DNA of 64,000 nt from Streptomyces pinistramenti (GTDB lineage: Bacteria > Actinomycetota > Actinomycetes > Streptomycetales > Streptomycetaceae): the NCBI RefSeq assembly GCF_020564935.1, contig NZ_JAJCXB010000037.1, forward strand, positions 1 through 64,000, read 5' to 3'. The notes under the pieces are model-generated. The model had not been told where the DNA came from, searched no databases, and saw only the letters and a program-made list of their open reading frames with translations. The position numbers and the translations under genes are program-made. Shown here in pieces: positions 25,395-32,826 of the stretch. Each line of letters begins with the position of its first letter. The first letter of the stretch is position 1.

Positions 25395-26177
25395 TCAGCT
25401 GCCCGCGATCTCTTCGATGACCTTGCGCAGGCCCTCGGTGTCGTGGGCGAGCCGGCCGAGGAACAGGCCGTCGACGGCGCCGGCCAGCTCGGTGTACGTG
25501 CCGGGGCCCGCGGTGCCGCCGTAGATCAGCCGACCGCGCACGTCGTGGTCGCGCAGCGCGCCGCGGATGGCGGCGGCGACCGCGCGGACGTGACCGGCGG
25601 GTGCTGCCTCGCGGGCGCCGATCGCCCAGACCGGCTCGTACGCGATGACGACCTCGCTGCCGGGCGCCGCACCGCAGAGCGCGGCCCGTACCTGCGTCAG
25701 GGTCTCCTCGACGGCCCCGTCGAGGGTGTCCGCACGGCGCTCGCCCGCGCAGATGACGGGGATGAGTCCTGCGTGGGTGGCCGCCCGGGTCTTGGCGGCG
25801 ACCGTCTCGTCGGTCTCGCCGAAGTGCCGGCGGCGCTCGGCGTGGCCGACCTCGACGTACCTGGCACCGGTCTCGGTGAGCATTCCGGCGGAGACCTCGC
25901 CGGTCCAGGCGCCGGTCTCGGCCCAGTGCACGTCCTGCGCGCCGTAGCGGACACCGGTGCCGGCCAGCAGCTCGCGGGCGTCCGCCAGCGCGGGGAAGGC
26001 GGGCAGCACGAAGAGGTCGACGGGGCGGGGGAGCGTGGCCAGGGTGCCGTTCAGCGCGGCCACGTCCGCGAGCCAGGCCCGGGTCTGCGCCAGGCCGAAG
26101 TACAGCTTCAGCGAGACACCGACCACCGGGCGGGTGGCCTCGGTGGACGTCGAGTTCTCAGGGATCACGTCGTTCAT
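25395..26177 (-). CDS. Triosephosphate-isomerase-like protein, probable tetrulose-phosphate isomerase
   Basis: 260 residues in a TIM barrel. The catalytic Lys lies in VGVSLKLYFG, His in VEVGHAERRRHFGE, and Glu in VIAYEPVWAIG. The N-terminal SLK replaces the NWK/NGK of glycolytic TpiA, a feature of the TpiA2/EryH/LerI group that isomerises L-erythrulose 1-phosphate. Pairing with the RpiB-like gene supports this over a housekeeping role. It is the first gene of the leftward operon, behind the operator at 26192-26245. A weak GAAG is the only ribosome site before ATG 26177. Confidence 0.9.
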   Translation of the reverse strand: MNDVIPENSTSTEATRPVVGVSLKLYFGLAQTRAWLADVAALNGTLATLPRPVDLFVLPAFPALADARELLAGTGVRYGAQDVHWAETGAWTGEVSAGMLTETGARYVEVGHAERRRHFGETDETVAAKTRAATHAGLIPVICAGERRADTLDGAVEETLTQVRAALCGAAPGSEVVIAYEPVWAIGAREAAPAGHVRAVAAAIRGALRDHDVRGRLIYGGTAGPGTYTELAGAVDGLFLGRLAHDTEGLRKVIEEIAGS

Positions 26178-26191
26178 GGTGCTTCAAACAC

Positions 26192-26245
26192 AATCACATG
26201 TGAAGTTCTCAAATCAAGACGTGAACTTCACAGATGTCTGTGATT
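26192..26245 (-). promoter_or_regulatory. Large operator and promoter of the polyol operon
   Basis: TGTGAAGTTC (26199-26208) and GAACTTCACA (26223-26232) are perfect 10-base arms around a 14-base spacer; AATCACA (26192-26198) and TGTGATT (26239-26245) form a second, outer inverted repeat. A minus-strand -35 TTGATT (26217-26212) lies inside, so binding would block transcription. TGTGA-rich double sites suit DeoR- or GntR-type repressors; none is in the window. Confidence 0.7.
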
Positions 26246-26304
26246 TTTGGGGGCGGCGAGAAGGGCGCCTGACATGCCCCCCGAGCCGTGATGACCCGCG
26301 TTTC

Positions 26305-26516
26305 TCAGCCCGGCAGACCCACCGGGGTGCCGGGGCGTTCGCCGTGACGGGCGCGATGTACGGCTCGGGGCGGTCGCCGCGCGCCGTGATCAGCGCCGTG
26401 GCGCCCTTCGGCAGGGCGAGACGGCGCGTGCCCCCACCCAGGTCCTCGTGCCGCACAGGCCACCCGTGCGTGTCGCGTACATCGACCGGCCCGGCCGGCG
26501 GCGAGTGCCGCACCAT
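26305..26516 (-). pseudogene. C-terminal remnant of a probable glycoside hydrolase
   Basis: The leftward frame encodes VRDTHGWPVRHEDLGGG, then LALPKGATALITARGDRP and PYIAPVTANAPAPRW, a beta-strand-rich tail like those ending secreted glycoside hydrolases. Restoring one G in the GGG run at about 26320 gives the natural ending RWGLPG-stop at 26305. Upstream (right of 26516) no homologous coding continues. The family is a guess; the frame change at the GGG run is visible. Confidence 0.4.
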
Positions 26517-26672
26517 GCACGGGCCGACAGGAGAGAAGCGGACCCCATTCGACGGAGAGGCACCCGACGAGCGTGGGGCGATCCCGGGGGAGTGGCAGGG
26601 TCAGGGGGAGTCCGACGAGAGGTGTCGGGCGGGATCGCGTGGCAAGTCCTCGGACGGATGGTGGTCCGACGC

Positions 26673-27620
26673 TCAGCAGCCGGCCAGGTCCGCCAGTATC
26701 CGGGCCTGCGCCAACTCCTCGGACCCGCCCGTGACATCGTCGTGATCGGCGCTGTGCAGTGCGCTCTCCACGCTCCGCGCCACCGCCCAGGCGGCCAGCC
26801 GTGCCGGGTCCTCGTCCAGTGCGTCGGCCAGCAGGGCGCAGCGGTCGCGCAGCAGCGGCCGCGGGTCCTCGCGGGTGAACGGGTCGTCGATCTGGGCCAG
26901 CAGCGGCCACGGGTCGTAGGCCGGGTCGCCGGTCATCGGCTTGGGATCGATCGCCAGCCAGGGACTGCGCCGCGCGGCGAGCACATTGCCGGGGTTGGCG
27001 TCGCCGTGCACCACGACCTCGCGGCGGGCGCCGGCCGGCAGCGTGCGCAGCAGCCGCGCGCCCAGCTCCACCAGGCCCGGGTCGTAGCCGGGCCGCAGCC
27101 GCAGCATCCGTTCCTGCACCAGATCGGCCCACTCGGCGCAGACCAGCTCCACCGGCTCCAGGACACCGTCGGGCGGTGCGGGCGCCGACCACAGTGCGCG
27201 CAGCACGCCGGCGGCGAGGACGAGCCGGTCTTCGGGCGGCAGCGCCGCTGTGGCGAGCGTGGTGCCGGGCGTGCAGCGTTCGATGAGCAGCGCCCCGCGG
27301 TCGCGGTCGTGGCGCAGCAGTCGCACGGCGCCGCTGCCGTCCCAGGCGCACAGCCCCGGCGCCTCGCCTTCGGCCTCGCGGTGCGGCCAGGTGACCTTGA
27401 GTACGGCCGAGGTGCCGTCCGGGAGTTCGGCGGGCGCCACCCAGGCGCAGGTGCCGCCGTCGAAGGGAGCGCCGAGGCGCAGTTCCCAGCGCTCCTCGAC
27501 GGCCCTGACCAGGCCCGGCAGCCGGTCGAGCCAGGCCCGCCCGGAGGCGGTGCGGCCCATCTGCCGGATCACGGACAGCCGGGCGGGAAAGCGGTCGTCA
27601 TCGGGCCGGGTGCGCTCCAT
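26673..27620 (-). CDS. APH(6)/hydroxyurea-type aminoglycoside phosphotransferase family kinase
   Basis: 315 residues. EVVVHGDANPGNVLAARRSP holds the catalytic Asp and Asn of the kinase-like fold; WLAIDPKPMTGDPAYDPWPLL is the metal-binding Asp motif in the form found in streptomycin 6-kinases. SAVLKVTWPHREAEGE supplies the ATP-binding Lys. Streptomycetes carry many such genes, and relatives can phosphorylate streptomycin, but the substrate here cannot be read. No Shine-Dalgarno is seen before ATG 27620; TACGCT six bases upstream suggests a leaderless message. Confidence 0.88.
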   Translation of the reverse strand: MERTRPDDDRFPARLSVIRQMGRTASGRAWLDRLPGLVRAVEERWELRLGAPFDGGTCAWVAPAELPDGTSAVLKVTWPHREAEGEAPGLCAWDGSGAVRLLRHDRDRGALLIERCTPGTTLATAALPPEDRLVLAAGVLRALWSAPAPPDGVLEPVELVCAEWADLVQERMLRLRPGYDPGLVELGARLLRTLPAGARREVVVHGDANPGNVLAARRSPWLAIDPKPMTGDPAYDPWPLLAQIDDPFTREDPRPLLRDRCALLADALDEDPARLAAWAVARSVESALHSADHDDVTGGSEELAQARILADLAGC

Positions 27621-27732
27621 CGGGGCAGCGTAGCGGCGCCGGTGGAGCACGCGACCGGCCGTACGGGGGATAACGCGGGACACCAGCGGACGGCGGTGAT
27701 TTCCGTCCGGTTGATGCTGGTATGCCTCGCTC

Positions 27733-28923
27733 ATGAGTGCGTATACCAGGTATGCAGCGGCCGTCCTGCTCGCCGGTCTCGCGGTCGGCTGCGCCGCCGG
27801 GCCCGAGGCGCCGCAGCCGCCGCCGTCCCTGCGGGCCACACCCGGCGGGCACGCCGGCGCCCCCGCGCCCGCCGAGCGCGCGGAGCCCCCGGGGCCTGCC
27901 GAGCCCGACAAGCAGCCCTTCACCCTCGTCGCGTCCGGTGACGTCCTCGCGTCGTACGCGACGGTGCTGAGCACCGCGCAGCAGGACGCGTCGGGCACCG
28001 GATACGACTACCGGCCGATGCTGAAGGGCATCAAGCCGGTCATCTCCTCGGCGGACCTCGCGCTGTGCCAGCTGGCGACGCCGCTCGGCCCGCTGGAGGG
28101 CCCGTTCGCCAGCGGCCGCGACTTCCTGGCGCCGCCCCAGGTGGCCACCGCACTCAAGGACGCCGGCTTCGACTCCTGCGCGACCGCGTCCGCGCACAGC
28201 CTGGACCGTGGTGCCGAGGGCGTCGGCCGCACGCTGGAGGCCCTGGACACCGTCGGGCTGCGGCACGCCGGTACGGCCCGCAACGTCGCCGAGGCGTCCC
28301 GCCCGGCGCTGCTGACGGCCGGCGGCGGGGCCCGGGTCGCCCAGCTCTCGTACACCCTGGGCGTGCAGGGCGGGGGCCGGGCGGCCGCCGCGCCGTGGGC
28401 GGTGAACCTGGCCGACGAGCAGCGGATCATCGCCGACGCCCGCGCGGCCCGCCGGGCCGGCGCCGACCTCGTCGTGGTCAGCGCCCACTGGGGCACCGAG
28501 TACCGCACCGAACCCGACCCGCAGCAGACCGAGCTGGCCCGCGTGCTCACCGCGTCGGAAACCGACGGGCGCCCCGACATCGACCTCATCGTCGGCAGCC
28601 GCGCGCGCACCCCGCAGCCGTACGAGAAGGTCAACGGCACCTGGGTCGTCTACGGCCTCGGCAACCAGATCGCCGGCACCATGAAGAAGCCGCAGGGCGA
28701 CTGGGGCACCATCGCCCGCTTCCATTTCGCGCCGCCCGAGCAGGACGGGGAGCGCTGGCAGGTCACCCGCGCCGAGTACGTCCCGCAGCTGATCACCCGC
28801 GAGGAGCCGCTGCGCACCGTCGATCTCGGCCGCACGTCAGGGCACGCGAAGGAGCGCAAGGCGATCACCGCGGCCGTCCTGAGCAGGGACGCGGCGGCCG
28901 AAGGTCTCAAACAGGGCAAGTGA
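27733..28923 (+). CDS. CapA-family lipoprotein (poly-gamma-glutamate synthesis type)
   Basis: 396 residues. VLLAGLAVGC is a lipobox with lipidation Cys at residue 20, followed by a Pro/Ala-rich linker to about 60. The metallophosphatase-like CapA fold then begins (LVASGDVLAS), with KPVISSADLALCQLATPLG, VVSAHWGTEY and VVYGLGNQIA. Family members take part in capsule or poly-gamma-glutamate export and anchoring. The canonical N-E in the ADLALCNLE motif reads CQLATP here, a change worth noting. It would be attached to the outer face of the membrane. Confidence 0.9.
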   Translation: MSAYTRYAAAVLLAGLAVGCAAGPEAPQPPPSLRATPGGHAGAPAPAERAEPPGPAEPDKQPFTLVASGDVLASYATVLSTAQQDASGTGYDYRPMLKGIKPVISSADLALCQLATPLGPLEGPFASGRDFLAPPQVATALKDAGFDSCATASAHSLDRGAEGVGRTLEALDTVGLRHAGTARNVAEASRPALLTAGGGARVAQLSYTLGVQGGGRAAAAPWAVNLADEQRIIADARAARRAGADLVVVSAHWGTEYRTEPDPQQTELARVLTASETDGRPDIDLIVGSRARTPQPYEKVNGTWVVYGLGNQIAGTMKKPQGDWGTIARFHFAPPEQDGERWQVTRAEYVPQLITREEPLRTVDLGRTSGHAKERKAITAAVLSRDAAAEGLKQGK

Positions 28924-29093
28924 CCGTCCGCGGGCGGTGCGGTCCCTGGTGTCCGCGGCGCTCCGCACCCTTCGCGTCGGGCGACCGGACTTTACGGACA
29001 TGCCCTCGCGGACGCCGGGCCGCCACGGTGTGAAACCCTGGTGGCCGCGGCAGGGCGTCGCGAGCAGCGGACTGGGGAGAGGACCGGCGGGCA

Positions 29094-29717
29094 GTGAGCG
29101 GGAATGCGGCCACCCGGGCCAGGAATCCACGCGGTCAGGGCGACCGGCTGCGGGAGGAACTGCTGCGGGCCACCGAGCGCCTCCTGGAGCAGGTCGGCAG
29201 CGAGGACGCGCTGTCGCTGCGCGCGGTCGCCCGCGAGGCGGGGGTCGCCGCGCCGAGCATCTACCGCCACTTCGCGGACAAGACCGAGCTGGTCTGGGCG
29301 ACCCTGGAGATCAGCTTCGAGCGGCTGGCACGCGCGATGTCCGAAGCGGCCGGGCAGGCCGGGACCGATGCCGACCCGGTGGCCAGGCTCCGCGCCCAGC
29401 TGCGCGCCTACTGCCACTACGCCGTCCAGCACCCCGCCACCTACCGCCTGCTCTACGAGACCCGGCAGACGCCGGTCGGCCCCGAGCGGCTGGCCGGGCA
29501 CCCGGCAGGTCTTGTGGTGCGCAGCTGGCACGACGCGCTGACGGCCTGCGAGGACGCCGGCTGGCGGGTCCGCTGTTCGCGCTCCGAGGCCCCGTACATG
29601 CTGTGGTCGTCGGTGCACGGCCGGGTGATGATCTGGCAGGTCATGCCGAGCCGCAAGGACGCCAGTCGGCTGGACCGGTTCGTCGACGAGGTCCTGCACC
29701 TGCTCCTCGAACGCTGA
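29094..29717 (+). CDS. TetR-family regulator with WHG-type C-terminal domain
   Basis: 207 residues. The HTH is LRAVAREAGVAAPSIYRHFADKTELVWATL near residue 45. The C-terminal domain with HPATYRLLYETRQTP and WSSVHGRVMIWQV fits the TetR_C_33/WHG group. GTG 29094 has GGAGAGGA about 10 bases upstream. It precedes the P450 operon in the same direction, 289 bases away, and is a candidate regulator of it through the direct repeats at 29926-29949. Confidence 0.9.
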   Translation: MSGNAATRARNPRGQGDRLREELLRATERLLEQVGSEDALSLRAVAREAGVAAPSIYRHFADKTELVWATLEISFERLARAMSEAAGQAGTDADPVARLRAQLRAYCHYAVQHPATYRLLYETRQTPVGPERLAGHPAGLVVRSWHDALTACEDAGWRVRCSRSEAPYMLWSSVHGRVMIWQVMPSRKDASRLDRFVDEVLHLLLER

Positions 29718-29765
29718 CGGTGACGCGGGGCCCGCCCCATGTCACCGCCGTCTCCGCGTCACCGT
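29717..29765 (+). terminator. Terminator of the TetR gene
   Basis: ACGGTGACGCGG (29717-29728) and CCGCGTCACCGT (29754-29765) form a perfect 12-bp stem that starts at the last base of the TetR stop codon, with a 25-base loop containing a small inner stem. Confidence 0.65.
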
Positions 29766-29925
29766 CGTCTCCGGGCTGATCGTTCCCGGCCGCTTTTTGC
29801 GCCCTGCGGCCTTCTCCTGCCGTTCGCCCCCCCACGCCCGCCTTGTCCTGCTGTGGTGCGGTTTCCAGTGGTTCCCGCCTCCGAGCGCTCTCCCTTCCCG
29901 TGCCCCCGGCCCGTTTACCTGCTCA

Positions 29926-29949
29926 TTACGGTTGTAAGTTTACGGTTGT
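29926..29949 (+). promoter_or_regulatory. Direct repeats upstream of the P450 operon
   Basis: TTACGGTTGT occurs twice (29926-29935, 29940-29949) with a 14-base period, in an AT-richer patch about 60 bases before the P450 start. The patch probably contains the promoter; the repeats may bind an activator or the neighbouring TetR. Confidence 0.5.
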
Positions 29950-30006
29950 TAGGCGAACGATCGACTCAAGTCGCACACCCCTGCCGGTGTGCGCCCGAGG
30001 AGCGAG

Positions 30007-31221
30007 ATGACTCTTTCCGCCGCCGCACCGGCGCCCCTTCCCGTCCAGCCGCCGAGCGGCTGCCCCTTCGACCCGCCGCCGGAGTTCAGCGCCCTGCGCA
30101 CCGAGGAGCCGATCACCAAGATCTCGCTCGCGGACGGCAGTTGGGCCTGGCTCGCGACCCGCTACGCGGACATCCGCGCGATCCTCGGCGACCTCCGCTT
30201 CAGCTCCGACACCACCCTCGCGGGCTACCCGCTCAGCGGCATGACCGGCGGCGCCACCGCCGGCGAGCACCGCGGCTTCATCCGCATGGACCCGCCCGAG
30301 CACTCCCGGCTGCGCCGGATGGTCACCCGCGAATTCATGGTCAAGCGGGTCGAGGCGCTGCGCCCGGAAATCCAGCGCATCACCGACGAACTGTGCGACG
30401 CGATGGAGCGCGAGCAGGGCCCGGTGGACCTCGTCGAAGCCCTCGCGCTGCCCGTGCCCTCGCTCGTCATCAGCCTGCTGCTCGGCGTCCCCTACGACGA
30501 CCACGGCCTCTTCCAGCGGCTGACCGGCACGCTGCTCTCGCGCACCGTCGCGGATGACGAGCGGGCCCTCGCGCGCACCGAACTGCGCGGCTACCTCGAC
30601 CGGTTGGTCACGGCGAAGGAGGCGGCGCCCGGCGACGACATCCTGAGCCGGCTCATCGTCGAGCAGCAGCGGACCGGCGAGATCACCCATGACGACGTGA
30701 CCTCGTTCGCCGCCCTGCTGCTGATCGCCGGACACGAGACCACCGCCAACATGATCGGCCTCAGTGCCCTCACCCTGATGCGGGACGAGGAGTCCGCGGG
30801 CCGGCTGCGCGAGGACCCGGCGCTGATCCGCGGCGCCGTCGAGGAACTGCTGCGCTTCCACAGCATCATCCGCAACGGACCGCGCCGGGTCGCCACCGCC
30901 GACATCGAGATCGACGGGCACCTCATCCGGACCGGCGAGGGTGTCGTCGTCGCCGTGCCGTCCGCCAACCGGGACGAGGACGTCTTCCCCGACGCCGGCC
31001 GCCTCGACGTCTGCCGGCCCAACGCCCAGCACCACGTCGCCTTCGGCTACGGCATCCACCAGTGCCTCGGCCAGGCGCTGGCCCGCGTCGAACTCCAGGT
31101 CGTCATCGGCACGTTGCTGCGCCGCTTCCCCGCGCTGCGGCCCGCCGTGCCGGTCGACGAGATCCCGTTCCGTACCGACATGTCGATTTACGGCTGTCAC
31201 GCCCTGCCCGTCACCTGGTGA
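30007..31221 (+). CDS. Cytochrome P450, CYP105-like
   Basis: 404 residues. The I-helix oxygen-binding motif AGHETT is at about residue 241, the K-helix ExxR in EELLRFHSI, and the heme-ligand Cys353 in FGYGIHQCLGQALAR. FDPPPEFSALRTEEPITKI at the N-terminus is typical of CYP105. It needs two electrons from NAD(P)H via ferredoxin and reductase, which the next two genes supply. GAGGAG precedes ATG 30007. CYP105 enzymes hydroxylate macrolides, vitamin D and xenobiotics; the substrate here is unknown. Confidence 0.95.
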   Translation: MTLSAAAPAPLPVQPPSGCPFDPPPEFSALRTEEPITKISLADGSWAWLATRYADIRAILGDLRFSSDTTLAGYPLSGMTGGATAGEHRGFIRMDPPEHSRLRRMVTREFMVKRVEALRPEIQRITDELCDAMEREQGPVDLVEALALPVPSLVISLLLGVPYDDHGLFQRLTGTLLSRTVADDERALARTELRGYLDRLVTAKEAAPGDDILSRLIVEQQRTGEITHDDVTSFAALLLIAGHETTANMIGLSALTLMRDEESAGRLREDPALIRGAVEELLRFHSIIRNGPRRVATADIEIDGHLIRTGEGVVVAVPSANRDEDVFPDAGRLDVCRPNAQHHVAFGYGIHQCLGQALARVELQVVIGTLLRRFPALRPAVPVDEIPFRTDMSIYGCHALPVTW

Positions 31222-31299
31222 CATGGGGCGGTACCACCCGCCCGTGCCGCCCCGACCGACCGCATCCGCACACCGAGCAACCCCCACGGGAGCCCTGCC

Positions 31300-31494
31300 A
31301 TGAAGATCACCATCGATGCCGACAAGTGCTGCGCCGCAGGCCAGTGCGTGCTGATCGCCCCCGAGGTCTTCGACCAGCGTGACGAGGACGGTGTCGTCGT
31401 CGTGCTCGACGACGCGCCGCCCGCCGACCAGCACGACGCGGTGCGCGAGGCGGCCGCGATCTGCCCCGCCGCCGTCATCGAGCTGCACGCATGA
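31300..31494 (+). CDS. 3Fe-4S ferredoxin, P450 electron donor
   Basis: 64 residues. Cluster ligands are in DKCCAAGQC and ICPAAVI; the middle Cys position of a 4Fe-4S motif is replaced by Ala/Gly, giving a 3Fe-4S cluster as in other P450-linked actinomycete ferredoxins. The pI is acidic. It lies 78 bases after the P450, and its TGA overlaps the reductase ATG, so the three genes form one electron-transfer operon. Confidence 0.95.
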   Translation: MKITIDADKCCAAGQCVLIAPEVFDQRDEDGVVVVLDDAPPADQHDAVREAAAICPAAVIELHA

Positions 31495-32777
31495 CCGCCC
31501 TGCCCCTCGCCGTGGTCGGCGCGTCGGCCGCCGGGCTCGCCGCGGCCGAGGCGCTGCGCCGCTTCGGCTGGACCGGGCCGCTGACCCTGATCGGCGACGA
31601 AGCGCACCTGCCCTACGACCGGCCGCCGCTGTCCAAGCAACTGCTGCACGGCACCTGGGAGGCCGAGCGGCTGCTGCTGCGCAGCACCGAACAGCTCGAC
31701 CCGCTCGGCCTCGACCTGCGGCTCGGCACCCGGGCGACCGGCCTGGACGCCGCCACCCGCACCCTCACCCTGGACGGCGGCGAACGGCTCCGCTGCGCCG
31801 GAGTGATCATCGCGACCGGCGTCGCCGCCCGCACCCTGCCGGGCGCCGCGGACATCGACGGCGTGCTCACCCTGCGTACCCTCGACGACGCGCTGGCCCT
31901 GCGTGCCCGGATGACCGGCGGCGGCCGCCGCCTCGTGGTCGTCGGCAACGGCGTCCTGGGCTGCGAAGCCGCGGCCGTGGCACGCGAGTTGGGGCACGAG
32001 GTCACCCTCATCGGCCGCGACCCGGTACCGATGTCCCGCGCCGTAGGGCCCGGCGTCGGCGCACTGCTCGCCGAGGAGCACCGGGCGCGCGGCGTACGGC
32101 TGCTCACCGGCGCCGTCGACGGCTTCGAGACCGAACCGGGAAGCACGGACGAGGGCGCGCGGCTGACCGGCGTACGGCTCGCGGACGGCAGCCTGCTGCC
32201 CGCCGACACGGTGCTGCTGGCCATCGGCTCCGAACCCGCCGTCGGCTGGCTGCGCGGCGAGACGGCACTGGACACCACCGACGGGCTGCGCTGCGACGCG
32301 TACTGCGCGGCGGCCCCCGGCATCTACGCCGCGGGCGACGTGGCCCGCTGGGACCACCCCGTCCACGGCGCACCGCTCCGCTTCGAGCACCGCATGAACG
32401 CCACCGAGCAGGGCATGGCCGCCGCCCGCAACCTCCTGGCCGAACTGGCCGCCGAGACGCCGCAGTCCGCGGCGCCCGACACCCCCGCCCAGGAACGCCG
32501 CCCGTTCGCGCCGGTGCCGTACTTCTGGTCCGACCAGTACGGCATCAAGCTCCAGGCGTACGGGCTCACGGCAGGCGCCGACCAGGTCGAGACCACCGTC
32601 ATCGACCCCGCCGAGCACCGCACCGTCGCCCTCTACGGCAGGGGCGGCACCGCCACCGGTGTCCTGGCGGCCGGACTCCCGCCGCGCCAGGTCAGGGCGC
32701 TGCGCGCGGTGATCGCCACCCCGCTCCCGTGGGAGGAGGCACGCGAGCGGGTCAGGGCCGCGACCGCCGCCGGCTGA
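31491..32777 (+). CDS. FAD-dependent ferredoxin reductase
   Basis: 428 residues. VVGASAAGLAAAEALRRFGW binds FAD; LVVVGNGVLGCEAAAVARELG is the NAD(P)H Rossmann motif; PGIYAAGDVARW is the second FAD motif, and the C-terminal domain starts at PYFWSDQYGIKLQAYG. This is the putidaredoxin-reductase-type architecture. Starting in the ferredoxin stop (ATGA), it passes electrons from NAD(P)H to the ferredoxin and P450, completing a class I system. Confidence 0.95.
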   Translation: MTALPLAVVGASAAGLAAAEALRRFGWTGPLTLIGDEAHLPYDRPPLSKQLLHGTWEAERLLLRSTEQLDPLGLDLRLGTRATGLDAATRTLTLDGGERLRCAGVIIATGVAARTLPGAADIDGVLTLRTLDDALALRARMTGGGRRLVVVGNGVLGCEAAAVARELGHEVTLIGRDPVPMSRAVGPGVGALLAEEHRARGVRLLTGAVDGFETEPGSTDEGARLTGVRLADGSLLPADTVLLAIGSEPAVGWLRGETALDTTDGLRCDAYCAAAPGIYAAGDVARWDHPVHGAPLRFEHRMNATEQGMAAARNLLAELAAETPQSAAPDTPAQERRPFAPVPYFWSDQYGIKLQAYGLTAGADQVETTVIDPAEHRTVALYGRGGTATGVLAAGLPPRQVRALRAVIATPLPWEEARERVRAATAAG

Positions 32778-32826
32778 GCGGCCGGGCCGCCCGCAACCCC
32801 GAGCGGCCGTGCCCGATCATGGAGGG

